This document shows, piece by piece, positions 1-12,700 of a stretch of DNA of 64,000 bases. Every line of letters starts with the position of its first letter. Within the stretch, counting starts at the first letter, position 1. This DNA is from Acanthopleura granulata (taxonomy: Eukaryota; Mollusca; Polyplacophora; Chitonida; Chitonidae): positions 806,001 through 870,000 of the forward strand of contig JABBOT010000023.1 of NCBI GenBank assembly GCA_016165875.1, given 5' to 3'. Made by a program: the position numbers and the translations under genes. The notes under the pieces are model-generated. The model did no database searches. It was not told the origin of the DNA and saw only the letters and a program-made list of their open reading frames with translations.

Positions 1-1500
1 CTGACGTCACAAATCTTAGATCGTGTCATCAAAGAAAGAATCGGCCGTAGTAAGGATGAGGGTGATATAACGTGGTATGGTGACGTCAATTCATTGAAAA
101 ATGTCCTTTTCTCAATGAACATCAGAAAAGTCGGTCAGCGACGAACAATAGCTCAACCTATTCTTTACAAATCCCAAAGAATCAAAAGTTGAACGAGTAC
201 TACGTTTTATCGGCGCACAGTATCTAAACGGTAGAGCAGATACACTGTAGAGCTCTGATACAAGTCACCTTCAGTTGCAGTAATTTATATTTAACTGTTT
301 CTGTATTATGATTGTGGTTCTTGTGATTCACTGTAGGCCAATAGTCATCTGCATGACATCAAATATGACTACGGTATGAAAGGCAGGCCAAAAACTTTTA
401 GAGGATCACCTAGCTAGTGGACGAAAGTTCACAGTTTTGGAGTAATGGCATAGCAGCTCTGAGCCAATCACCAGCAGTCTTTGGTCACGTGACTAGATTA
501 CAGGCGGTGAAAACAAGCAAATTATACCCAGGCGAGATATATGCCTTGCATAAGATTTTGCCACAAAAGGAAAATTAATGCCTTTAGACAACAAATTTTT
601 CAGGAAAAGTAATCAGAATTTATCCAGCATTCTACCATGACTGTTTGAGTTCATTTCATGAAACTTGAAAAAATTTGCAAAAATCTGCATTGTGCCCAGG
701 CATTTAGCCCAGTGTCATTTATAACCTCCTGCTCCTTGTAAAGCACTCAGACACTTGAAACCACAAATACATATATTTATATATAGCAAATATTTATATT
801 TGCTTGGGGTGTCAAGACACTCAAACTGAAGACTGCAATTCTTCTTATATCACAGTGGTCGATTAGCATTAGGCCTATGGTGGGAGGAAACCAGGCACAC
901 CTTCCTAAGTATGACTGAAGGAGAAGCCAGCAGGAGCTTCACTTGAACTCACGTCCACTGCCTTGGTGATAGACTCCTGAGTCTTTCAAGCATAACTATA
1001 ACATATATGTAAGTTTACATGGCCAAGTGTGATATTAGATGTCACTGTGTATGAATGTTGTTTGAGGCTGTACCGGCACTTAAGAATATTCTTAGGCAAC
1101 AACCATTGTTGTCAGTAGAGGAAACCAAGCAGAACAAACAGAAACCACCCTCCCTCTGATATCAAGTCACAGACATATCGAAGCTGATAGAGGGCATCCT
1201 AGTACCTCACTACCTTGACCTAATTTCTGCTACAGAGGGCGCGGTATGTGTAGCAAGGGTTGTGAGATACTGGTAGCAATTAAGGGAGTGAGGTAGCGAT
1301 GTGAGGCTGTGAAGTAATGAGGCAGTGGAATGAGATAGTGAGGTAGCAGAGTGAGATCACCCACCTGACTACCTTGATGCCTCACTCCGCTACATTGCTA
1401 CCTCACAAGGTTTGTCAGTTACATGTACTTGATCACTCCATACAACAAAGTTTCTCCAGGGCCTGATTGCCTTAATCTTGTTGATCCACCAACTAGCTTA
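1..1500. other. Downstream flank without recognisable gene
   Basis: No conserved protein is visible in any frame. A decayed SINE lies near 850-985. A cluster of TGAGGTAGC-like words near 1285-1345 is followed by inverted partners at 1379-1407. Confidence 0.5.
850..985 (-). mobile_element. Decayed SINE, family 1
   Basis: Retains the blocks TATGGTGGGAGGAAACCAGG, AGAAGCCAGCAGGAGCT and CACTTGAACTCAC of the window's commonest SINE, with internal deletions. Same orientation as REV3L. Confidence 0.5.
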
Positions 1501-1507
1501 GTAAAGT

Positions 1508-1664
1508 ACAAAAGCATAGAGACTCCGAAAAAAGAAGAAATGTAACGCATGGTTGACGTTCTCAATATTTCGACTAAGTTTGACTAAGTTTTACTTAGTC
1601 GAAATATTGAGAACGTCAACCATGCGTTACATTTCTTCTTTTTTCGGAGTCTCTATGCTTTTGT
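1508..1664. repeat. Perfect 72-bp inverted repeat with 13-nt loop
   Basis: Arms 1508-1579 and 1593-1664 are exact reverse complements over 72 bp, separated by a 13-nt loop at 1580-1592. The loop repeats the GACTAAGTTT word of the arm end. I checked the arms base by base. It could be a fold-back element, a recent palindromic duplication or a library or assembly fold-back artefact. Confidence 0.9.
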
Positions 1665-2440
1665 CCTGATTGCCTTTTTGCACAAGATTTGTCCAGTGCT
1701 TCATCACCTTGTCTCACAAGGCTTGTCAGGTAATTGATCACTTTGTCACAAGGATTATCCAGTACTTGATTGTCTCTCTCACAAGGCTTTTCCAGTACCT
1801 GATCAGCTTTTCTCACAAGGCTTGTCCAGTGCTTCATCACCTTGTATGAAAAGGTCTGTCCAGTACTTGATCACTGTGTATAACATGGCTTATCCAGTAC
1901 TTGATCGCCTAACTCACAAGGGTATTCCAGTACTGGATCACCTTGTCTCACACGGCTTGTCCAGTGCTTGATCAGCTGCTTCACAAGGCTTGTCCAGTGC
2001 TTGATCACCTTGTCTCACAAGGCATGTCCAGCAATTGATCACCTTGTTTCACAAGGCTTGTCCAGTACTTGATCACCTGTCTCACAAGGCATGTCCAGCA
2101 ATTGATCACCTTGTTTCACAAGGCTTGTCCAGTACTTGATCACCTGTCTCACAGGGATTTTCCTGTACTTGATGACCTTGTCGCACAAGGCTTGTCCAGT
2201 ACTTGATCACCTTGTGTGACAAGGCTTATCCAGTACTTGATGATTTTGTTTCACAAATCATGTCCACTACTTGATCACCTTGTTTCACCAGGCTTGTCCC
2301 GTACTTGATTGCCTATCTCGCAAGTATTTCCCAGTACTTGATCACCTATCTCACAAGGCTTGTCCAGTACTTGATCATTTTGTTTCATACAGCTTGTCCA
2401 GTAGATGATCAGCTTGTCTCACAAGGATTGTCCAGTGCTT
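1665..2440. repeat. Minisatellite, about 34-bp unit, about 22 copies
   Basis: Imperfect direct repeats of a unit like TCACAAGGCTTGTCCAGTAC plus TTGATCACCTTG. Measured spacings between CAGT words are 34, 34 and 33 bp. It directly follows the palindrome and is followed by a SINE. Confidence 0.85.
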
Positions 2441-2446
2441 AATCAG

Positions 2447-2693
2447 CTTTGATTGGTTTTTTACACCGTATTTCAGAAATATTTCACTTATATGACTGCA
2501 GCCAGCATTATGGAGGGAAGAAGCCATGCAGAGCTTTGAGGAAACCCACGACCATCTGCAGGTTGCTGGCAGACCTTTCCACATCACTGGAGAAGCAAGC
2601 ATGAGCTGAACTCACAACAAATGCATTAGGGAGAGGCTCCTGGGTCATTGCATTACACTAGTGCACGAACAACCTTGACCATGGAGGTCCCCG
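2447..2693 (-). mobile_element. SINE family 1 copy
   Basis: Near full-length copy. Reading the minus strand, a tRNA-like head (B-box-like GTTCAGCTC) lies at the high-coordinate end. A conserved body (CAGCATTATGG, AAACCCACGACCATC) and an AT-rich tail follow. Several bases have diverged from the other copies. Confidence 0.8.
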
Positions 2694-2699
2694 TCCAGT

Positions 2700-3175
2700 A
2701 ATTGATCACCTTATCTCACATGGTTGTCAGCTGCTTGACAAGGTATAAGACACACTGCAGTTTCTCTGCCAGTGGTGTAAAACACTGCGCAAGTAAATGA
2801 TCCTGAGGGTGACATTGATTCTGAGGTCATACAAGAGACAATTTAAATGAAATTTTGCACTTTTATTAGAAAAGTTCTAGTTTGCTGCTATAAACTCTTT
2901 ATGCTGATTGTATACAATGCACATTATTTGACACAAGTAAATTACTACTACATGATCACTCACATGACAGGAAAAAATAAGATCTGATTACAACTGAAAA
3001 AATTCTTTAAAAATTCAATGTAGGTTAATGAAGAAAATGCAGTCCACAATATGTTTTGGGGTAACTTCCACAATGCAATTCTAGACTCAAGAACTTGTAG
3101 CCTTGTTTTAACAAAGCTTACTTGGCAGTTCTTTGTTTGAAAATTTCCAAAGGTCTTCATCCAGAAGATTATTCA
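2700..3175. other. Non-coding spacer between arrays
   Basis: AT-rich sequence with only short random frames. I see nothing functional in it. Confidence 0.4.
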
Positions 3176-3179
3176 CACG

Positions 3180-3535
3180 GGGCTGTGCCTTGTAGACCAT
3201 CTACAGGTGTGATTTGCATATTGTCTGTGTCATATAGACCATCCACAGGTGTAACTGGTGTGTTGCCTGTGTCATATTGTCTGTGTCATGTAGACCACCT
3301 TTCGGTGTGACTGGTGTGTTGTCTGTGTCATATAGACCATTTACAGGGGGTGATTGGTGTATTGTCTGTCATGTAGACCACCTTTCGGTGTGACTGGTGT
3401 GTTGTCTGTGTCATGTAGACCACTTCTCCGTGTGACTGGTGTGTTGACTGTGTCATGTAGACCATATACAGGTGTGATCAGTGTGTTGTCTGTGTCATCT
3501 AAACAACCTACAGGTGTGATTAGCATATTTTCTGC
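3180..3535. repeat. Minisatellite, 42-bp unit, about 8 copies
   Basis: TAGACC words fall at 3193, 3235, 3291, 3333, 3374, 3416 and 3458, so the unit is 42 bp with one 14-bp partial insertion. Because 42 is a multiple of three, both strands stay open by chance. The resulting frames are not genes. Confidence 0.88.
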
Positions 3536-4169
3536 ATTCCCCTTTATATAAGACAAAGACATGAAAAATTAAGACATAGTAGAAATCTTCTCACTTTACT
3601 AAAACTCTGCTGAGTTAAATGTTCATAAATATATAAACTGCTTATCAGAACTACTCCAATTACGAGTACAAATGCTGGGAATAATAAATAAACTCCATTA
3701 ACACAGATACAAAACATTCCACATAAGGTACTCATTAACTCCTGATATATTGCAACAGTAAAAACAGTTCTGCAATTATGCACTTTTGATGAAATGTTGA
3801 CTCTTATAAACAAGGCCATGTATACACTGTCTGGTATATCTAACAAGTACAAGTATACTCATCACCCAATCACATTACAATATATTAATATTTTTTCCAA
3901 AGAGAGACAGGTTAAAGATTTCTGTACAAAACACAACTATATCCATCACAGGACAGCAAGCAGATCGCAAGAAGTACATTGTACAATATCACTTTTATTA
4001 TGTACCATGAAATTTAACACTGGCAATAGAGAATGTACAGTTTTATCACTTGCTGAAGTGTTCTACTTCAACCCATATGTTACACCATGGTACAAAAGAA
4101 AAGTCAATTCAGCAGTCCTTTCTAATGATTATCCTCTCACTATGTACTTCTGTACAGATCAGGTCCACT

Positions 4170-5095
4170 GTGTTGACAACGAAGGTGTGATCAGTGCCAA
4201 CGAATCAGCACTGGTCACAACAATGCTGTTATTAGTACCAACAAACCAGCATTGGTCACAACAAAACTGTTATCAGTACCAACAAACCAGCATTGGTCAC
4301 AACAATGCTGTTATCAGTACCAACAAACCAGCATTGGTAACAACAAACCTGTTATCACCACCAACAAACCAGCATCGGTCACAACAAGGCTGTTATCAGT
4401 ACCAACAAACCAGCATTGGTCACAACAAAGCTGTTATCAGTACCAACAAACCAGCATTGGTCACAACAAAGCTGTTATCAGTACCAACAAACCAGCAATG
4501 GTCGCAACAAAGCTGTTAGCAGTACCAACAAACCAGCATTGGTCACGACAGAGCTGTTATCAGTACCAAAAAACCAGCATTGGTCACAACAAAGCTGTTA
4601 TCAGTACCAACAAACCAGCAATGATCACGACAAAGCTGTTATCAATACCAACAAACCAGCATTGGTCACAACAAAGCTATTAGCACTTCCAACAAACCAG
4701 CATCGGTCACAACAAAAGCTGTTATCTCTCCCAACAAACCAACATTGGTTACACCAAAGCTGTTATCAGTACCAACAAACCAGCATCCGTCTCAACAAGG
4801 CTGTTATCAGTACCAACAAACCAGCATTGGTTACAACGAAGCTGTTAGCAGTACCAACAAACCCGCATCGGTCCCAACAAAGCTGTTATCAGTACCAAGA
4901 AACCAGCATTGGTCACAACAAAGCTGTTAGCACTTCCAAGAAACCAGCATCGGTCACAACAAAAGCTGTTATCAGTCCCACCAGCAATGGTCACAACAAA
5001 GCTGTTATCTGTACCAAAAAACCAGCATTGGTCACAACAAAGCTCTTATCTGTTCCAACAAATCAACATTGGTTACAACAAAGCTGTTATCATTT
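4170..5095. repeat. Minisatellite, 41-bp unit, about 22 copies
   Basis: Tandem copies of a 41-bp unit (ACCAACAAACCAGCATTGGT, then CACAACAAAGCTGTTATCAGT). A 41-bp unit shifts frame each copy, so several overlapping frames of 140-240 codons appear. These are artefacts of repetition. It is the longest array in the window. Confidence 0.9.
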
Positions 5096-5894
5096 ATATT
5101 TCTTCACCAAAACAAACATTATATCTACATGAGATAAGTGTTTCATAACTCTTCACAGATGTCATCAAATGTCATTAAGTGGTGGTACAGTAGAATGGTA
5201 ACCCTTTTGAAAAGTGGACTGAAATATCACTGAAATCATCAATCAACATCTAATGGCAATCCATCAGCATCGTTCAGCATTATTTGACAAAACAGTCCAC
5301 ACACGGTAATTCTTCAACAGTACTGAGATCAGTACTGCCTGTCACAGCGGTCCACATGTGGAAATTCTTTCCTTCGTATGACACAAAGCTGCCAATAGCG
5401 CTAGCTGCTTACTCCACAGCAAGTCTTACAGGGATTCAATGCACCAGCCTACTATGCATTTTCTCAGATACCACATGTAAATCACTCGTATCTTGTGGGC
5501 AATTGTATGATGTTCTTTGTCACTTCTGGACATCACAATCTAGTAATGATATCGGGCGACAAAGATCCATGAATTTATAAAAATACGACATCCATGTTTG
5601 CACAGGGTGGAAATGCAAATATATTACATGTATGTACCCTCTTTAAATTGAGCAAAATTTCAGAGTTTCCAACGGTGTGGTTTAAGGACTGAACGCATTT
5701 GTTCCCTGCACCAAATGTTTTATAGTTTTTGATAATGTACAACCAAGGCCTCACATGTAGCACAAGCAGACTGTAATATTCAAAACAATGACAAGTTTGG
5801 CAGTGACATGGCATCATTTTTTTTTTCAGCAAACTTGCCAGTCGTTTGTGAGAGACCAGTTTGATACCACTGTATTTTGGATACATGTGGAAAA

Positions 5895-6123
5895 GATTTA
5901 TTTGTTTATTTATTTGATTGGTGTTCTACACAATGCTGAAGAACATTTCACTTACACGATGGCAACCAGCATTATGGTGGGAGGAAATACGGCAGAGCCC
6001 AGGGGAAACCCACGACCATCCGCAGATTGCGAGTAGATGTATGGCCAAAGAGGCCAGCATGAGCTGGGCTTCTGGGTCATTACGCTGCACTAGAGCGCTA
6101 ACCAATTGTGTCATGAGGCCCCC
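5895..6123 (-). mobile_element. SINE family 1 copy at the REV3L 3' end
   Basis: Tail TTTATTTGTTTATTTATTTG at the low end, body with CAGCATTATGGTGGGAGGAA, and a tRNA-like head near 6090-6123 (GCGCTAACCAATTGTGTCAT on the plus strand, reverse of an A box). It has the orientation of the gene and supplies AATAAA words. Confidence 0.85.
5897..5914 (-). terminator. REV3L: Candidate REV3L polyadenylation signals
   Basis: Three AATAAA hexamers occur on the minus strand (5897-5902, 5905-5910, 5909-5914), about 660 nt past the stop codon, in the AT-rich tail of a SINE oriented like the gene. This would give a 3' UTR of roughly 690 nt. Other AATAAA copies lie further down, so the choice is uncertain. 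Confidence 0.35.
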
Positions 6124-6575
6124 CAAGTGGAAAAGGAGAAAAGGGTCATCTGTAATATGTTTGTCCATTTAAAGAGTGCTCAATTCTCTTTCTATAGCTT
6201 TTCATTTTCACTCGTACGTTAGAAATTGTCAAAACTAATAATGACCAGGCCAGTTCTATGACCAAGTACATTGGTAGAGATTAGTAACTGAATGGCATGC
6301 ATAAAATAAAAATAAGAGAACTGATCTACAGTCTACCCTCCGTGGTGTTGTGGCTTTCACTAGACACACACAAGGACAATGGCCACTACATTTCAGCAAA
6401 AGGCTTATCTAACAATCTAATTAACAGACTTCTGATGGTAATTATTCAGTATATCAATCAGAGCATGGACATGTTCTAAGTGGCCACAGGAAAGGTGGAA
6501 CTTCTAGCCATCATCACTGATGTGTGCTCTATCACATTTCAGGTTTTGTCCAAAAAGAATTTTTCTTGTGGTTGC
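6124..6575 (-). other. REV3L: Probable proximal 3' UTR of REV3L
   Basis: Sequence after the stop codon, with no conserved frame and no AATAAA on the minus strand before the SINE tail. It is assigned to the 3' UTR only by position. Confidence 0.4.
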
Positions 6576-6719
6576 TCAAAAAATGTCCTTGAGCAGCTGT
6601 CGCAGGTGAGTTGTCCTGCTTCTGTCTCGCTCAACCCGCCGCAGCCTGAACAACATGGGACAGTCCAGACACACACAGCTCACCAGCTCTTCTCCGACGC
6701 CCATACAGCTACAGCACAC
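6576..6719 (-). CDS. REV3L: REV3L exon 34: CysB [4Fe-4S] site and stop
   Basis: Encodes VCCSCMGVGEELVSCVCLDC and the C-terminus ending LRQLLKDIF before the stop. C3663, C3666, C3676 and C3681 align with the four CysB cysteines, which in the family hold a [4Fe-4S] cluster and recruit POLD2/POLD3. Human ends LRQLLDQF, so the C-terminus is complete. Confidence 0.95.
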   Translation of the reverse strand: MCCSCMGVGEELVSCVCLDCPMLFRLRRVERDRSRTTHLRQLLKDIF

Positions 6720-9700
6720 CTGGAGAGAAACAACAGCAATACTGGGCCAGAAAAACAAATGTCCCAACAATTAGAAGAAACAAACAGGCAGTGAGAACTG
6801 AACAGTTTCTGTGAATTACTGGAGAAGACTACAAAATGCCTCAGTTTCTATCAGCTGCTGCTGCTACCCTCAGGTGCTCACCTGTTTGAGGAGCTGCTGG
6901 GTCCTCTCCCACTGCCTCATCTGGGAGTTGAGGGTCACCATCACAGTCTGGGGGTCACGCTGACACCGCTCACACAGCGGTTGCTTGGTTTGCTCCTCAC
7001 ACACAGGGCAATTTGTCACAGAAAAGTACTGTGATATGGTTCCCTGGAAATATTACACAAAGGTATCCCATGAGCACAAACACAAAACAGAAATATAATA
7101 CCACTGATCAAGGAATTTCTGGATGGCCTCACGTTCACTGTTCAAGGAGCCTTTGTGGCAATAAGCACTTAAAGTCTCTTATTGAACAACCAAATAAAAT
7201 AAACTGATCCTGCTCTGGATAACTACTAGGCTGGCCAGGAAACTGAGGACTGTAGAATGGGAAGATGTTCTTGCCTGAACACAAGTGTTCCAAGCTTTCT
7301 ACCCTCTTGTCCTGTGACACATCACACTTTTTGATTCGGCAGGAAGAAAGCCTTATTCTGGCAAGAGAGAGCCTTTCAGCAGTCACACACATACATGCAG
7401 AGTGTAGCTTTTATTCATGCAAGCAGTGAATCCAATGATAACTGCACACTGACTTCAGTCACCCTGCTGAAGATGTTCATTCATCAATCACCAACTAAAT
7501 ATATACTAGATAAATATTTTAGACCACAAGGGTTAATACATTTTAATATGCAACTGTGCTAGGGTACCTTCTTGTTGTCTCCTGCACCTGAACTAGCAGG
7601 GGCTATCTTGACAATCCTTGGCATCTCCTGATACCTGAAAAAGGCACAAAGTGTTAACTGCAGGAACTGCAGACAGAACCACGGATCACGGGACCATCCA
7701 GAAGGATGAGATTCCTAGATAACATGTCTTTGCCCACACATTAAGTTAAGAGTTAAGTTGGAACTCTTCAGGTAAATTAAATCCTAATTTATCATGTGGC
7801 TAGTCAAAACTGATACACAAATTTTCTTTACATAAATTTACCTATCACTGTTCTCGGAGCTCCAGAGGTAAAAATGACACTTGTGCCCTCAATGAACTTC
7901 TTCAGTACATGAACATTCAGCTTTTCAATTTATGAAATTATTTGTCTACCACAAACAACTTTTCTGAAAGCTTTGCCCTGCACCCATGTTACAGGGCAGC
8001 TTCTTCTTTAATTACATGGCATGCAAGTTTACAAATTGCACATTGGAAAATTGCCAAAGGTTCATAAACATGAAAGATTCTTCAGCATTGTGTTATACAA
8101 CATATAAATAAAATCAATCAGTCAATGCTCAGCTTGCACACTTTCTGATTAAATTTAGACACTAAGCCACCATAAAGGTATTCGTGGGTTTCTTCAAAGC
8201 CCCAATAGTTATTAGACTTTAGAATAGTTACTAGGTCAGGACTACAGAATAGTTACTAAGTCAGGGCTACAGAATAGTTACTAGGTCAGGACTACAGAGC
8301 AGTTACTAGGTCAGGACTACAGGATAGTTACCAGGTGAAGACATTGATTCCCAGCAGAGAGAGGAACCTGTCCAGTGGAGGGAGGATCTGCTTCGTGATG
8401 TAGTAAGTGGTATTCAGCCTCAGTGAGCTGTCCTGTAGCAGTTCCATGGGCTGTCGGACAAGCTGGATCAGAGGTAGTCCAGGACTCCCATACACGATCA
8501 CATACGGCACACGCTCACCGACCCGCGGCTCTGAGCGATGGTCGGCACGAATACGCTTCCTTACAAACAAAGAAAATATTGGTATAACACATCAGTCAGT
8601 TTACACATACATGTATATATTTGTATATTTATATTTTTGTTTTTCTTTTATGTTTTTTTTTAAATCCCATGTTTTCTTCAATGATCAGCAGGGATATCTT
8701 TCAACACTGAAAGAACTATCCCTACCAGCTTTGTCAATAGTTAGTTAAATGAAAAGATTTTCAGAATCTTTATTCAATCAGGCTTAATACCTACTGTACT
8801 AAATGCTGAACTATGGACAATATATACTTGTTCATACAGGAATTTCACTGCTGTTGTTTTGATCAGAACATCTCTTGTAACAAATGCATGAAAATCGAGT
8901 TTTTAAATCTTCAACCTTGTTGAACAAATACTTGACAAGACCACTTTCACAATAAATATACGCAGGCTGAACAATCCATCATATGAAAATGTTAACAAAA
9001 AATAACCAGATTTATTTATTTTTTTGACAGGTGTTTAACTCTGTACTCAAGAATATTTCCCTTATACGACGGCGGCCAGCATTGTGGTGTGTGGAAACTT
9101 GGCTGGGCCCTGGGGAAACCCACAACCATCCGCAGCTTGCTGGCAAACCTTCCCACATGCAGCCGGAGAACAAGTGAGGAAAAACAACAACAAAAAGCAT
9201 TTTTCAGCTGCAATGAAATAATACTTGGCTACCAATGAACATGTAGTAGTACACTAACTTGGCAATCTCCAGGGCTGGGACACAGGCTCCAGGCTTGTAC
9301 CCCGACATTCCTCGATACTCTTTGGCAAAGATACAGTCCTGAAAACTGACTCGTCCCTGGAATAACTTGACACACTGCTTCAGAACATACTGCTTGATGA
9401 GAGACACATCCCGGGAGGTGAATAGGATCTTAATACACTTCTCCAGGACCTTCATACAAAAACAAAAGGTAAGCTGACAAACACATAATTTGCGAATTCC
9501 ATGAAAGCGAAGTAATTTCACCACCCTATTACTGCCAATGATGCAAGAAAATATATATCATAACAATGTTAGTTTCACCAGGACATTAATGTATGAAATT
9601 TCAGCGTATTGAGTTCCACAGATTTCAAGGTATAACACAAGCCAAATAATCTGAGAACTCTGACAAACAAACTATTTGCATCTCTCTTGATAATCCAGTT

Positions 9701-12700
9701 GACAGAGCAGTGCGGTTGGAAACCTAAGGTTGTGAGCTCAAATCTGACTTGAGCCATTGACATCAATAATCTGGAGACAGCTGTTTCAATGTTGGAAATT
9801 TCAGCTACGTTCATGTGTATTAGTTAAAATTTCTTTTAAATTTTAGTTTTGGCTAAAACCACTGGGTGAAATTAACTAAATCAAGGCATAATTTTAAGCA
9901 GCAGCAATTATTGATTGGCCTATATTTGGACACTGCCTGGTCCAGATGCAGCTGGGCTGGTGACTGACCTTGGCCACAGCAGGACAGTTATCTCTCCTCA
10001 CAGTCTCCACACCTTTGGCATCAAACACTGGCTCTTTCTGGTCTGGAGTTTCATACATGTAACCAAAGTAGCGTTTTTTGGTCTGAAGCACACAGGGGAG
10101 GTACACCTTCAACAAAGGAGAACACAGTGACTTCTTAAATTGTGAGTACTCCATCACACTTACCAGAAGTGCAAATATTAAATACATAATATTTCCATGA
10201 TCTGCCACAGGTATGTAAAAGATTTATATTTTGTGGGTGGATTTGATGTTTTTACTGGATTTTAGTTAGCCTATAAGTGGATGGTATAAACCAGGCCTGT
10301 TGACATATAAGCCCTGTCAGCTGATGTGTGGTGTGTGAACAGATGGGGAGGACAACTTCAGAGGATTACTGTGTATCACGCAACATGTTTAGGCATAAGG
10401 GTCAGAAAAGTTTGTTTGATAACCAGTTTGGAAAAACTACAATTACTTCTGCTTATACTTGGCACACTCACAGATTCTCAAATTAAACAGACCTTTCTGC
10501 ACTATTAATCAATAACATGCATTTGACCAATCACAAATTATACTGTTGCAAACAAGGCAGGAAGATCTCTAGCATAAAGTGATATTGTCACATGAAAGGG
10601 TGTTGGGACACTGAGCCCAAATTAAGAACCTGCCTTTGGTCCTTGTGTAACTTCACTGGTGAATGTGATTAAGAGAGACAACCTTACATCTAGCAAACAC
10701 TATATTATGCATTAAGCTCCAAGTAAGACTTCTAGCTGGGAAGCTACGGCTCCTCATAAAATATACAGATATAACAGTGATAATTGTAAGCACCTTTTCA
10801 AATTTGAGCTTAATGGGTTTAGGGCTGCAGGCTGTGACAGCATTGGCAATCTCCTGACCAATCCTGAAGGCTTCATCTTTACTCCTACCTTGCAGCTCTA
10901 TAAACATGCTGAAGAGAGAAACAAAGAAAACAATTTCATTCATAAATCTTTTAAAATGCTTTGCAATGGCTGCTGAAAACTGATGTAAATTTGAGGTTTG
11001 GGTTTTTTCTGTGAACACTGTAGTAGTACATATGCCACCAGGGAATCCCTGTATAAAGTTTCACTGAATTTAGCTGAGTTAAAAAATATATGCAGCAACT
11101 GGTGGTCTTGATGATTGCCAAAAATTAGTGAAACTGTTGTCAACTTTGGACCAGGTGGAGCTGTGAGAGACTGTACCTACTCTGCTAAACTGTTGTCAAC
11201 TTTGGACCAGGTGGAGCTGTGAGAGACTGTACCTACTTTGCTAAACTGTTGTCAACTTTGGACCAGGTGGAGCTGTGAGAGACTGTACCTACTCTGCTAA
11301 ACGTAACATAATGGTGAGTGAGAATTTACATGAAAATCTCTGTGAAATGACATTTACCCCAATCTGATGTATACATTGTACATAAGCTATTGAAGGAGAA
11401 GTCATGACACAACTCCTTTACACAGGGTAATTGAAACCAGAGCCAATGACAGCAATATTAGACAGACTATCACCATGACATGAGGGGACATGAAGAGCTG
11501 TTGTGGTGTGAGTTTCACAAGTCACATGACTGGTGACATCACAGTAAGCTGACCTGTCTGTGTCCCCATACACAACACGGGCTCTCCACTCAGGGGTGTT
11601 CTCCACCAGCTGTATAGCTCGCTCTAAGGTTTCCCGGGCCTTCCTCACAATACTGTCACCAACCTGCACACCAAAAAACGATCCCTTAGCTCTAAACCCC
11701 CAAACTGAAGTCCAACACCAACATAACCGTATCATTTTCTCTGCACCTTGCTGAAGTAAACATTACTGAAGTCCTCCAAAAGATTACTACACTGTAAAAC
11801 TCCTTCAAAGAAACAAACGCCATCTATTTCTATTATTTGAGTCACAAAAAGATTCAACATACATGTAATTACCATAGAATTACAAAGCAGAGAATCTGTG
11901 GTACCTTAAGTCAACAGTGTCTCTTGCTCAAACCATTTACCTCAATACACGGCATCCTTCCTGAGAAGTTGGCTCCTGTGTAGCCATAGGTGACATTAGC
12001 TATCAGCTTCAACCCCAGCTGCCGCGCATCCAGTAACCGAGACAGCCCCTGCAAACAGCAGACAGATGGTGCAGGATTCATCTCATTATGGAGTGGAGCT
12101 GTCACAACAAGATACTGAAGCCAGATCCTGTCCTTTCTTTCAATAGTTTGTGGGATATATGGGATATCAGTCTGTGGTAGACTCAATATATAAAGTATGA
12201 CAAATTCATGATGTAACTCTTATTTGCCAATTGTCGGAGGCTAGAAAGAAACATGAAACTGGGTAACTGCTAGAATGTATGATCACCTCTAATCCCTACT
12301 GTTGTTAAGTGGAAAACTTAAAGTGGTCCTACTGTTGTTAAGTGGAAAACTTAAAGTGGTCAGAATACAAATTGCTTACAAATATTACAATGATATGAAA
12401 GAAATCCTACAGAGTAAGCCTAACACCATATTTCAAAAGGATTTTGATGAACAACACTATTTAACCCATATAAATGAAGATTCCTAGAAAAACAATATCT
12501 TCGGCTGTATCCGTAAAATTTTCCTGATGTGACATGACAATATTCATATGACGTGGAATCAAGCAGATGTGACACTGAGTAAGGCATTTATGCTGGAATG
12601 ACATCAAGAGTGTTTATTTGTGGGTACACTTCAGCAATTGATGACGTCATCTGTGTTCGTGGCTGACGTTACACCAGGCAAAGTGGAAGGGACAGAAATA

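Noticed and set aside
3544..3852. 102-codon minus-strand frame with hydrophobic segments
   Set aside because: AT-rich chance frame next to a minisatellite, with no conserved residues or partners.
1665..5095. Regular repeats of 34-42 bp resembling a CRISPR array
   Set aside because: The repeats are contiguous with no unique spacers, no cas genes are present, and the DNA is from an animal with introns.
3794..5148. Several long plus-strand frames (up to 241 codons) rich in NKPALVTTKLL-type repeats
   Set aside because: They are the 41-bp minisatellite read in shifting frames. No conserved domain, no splice structure, and all three frames look alike.
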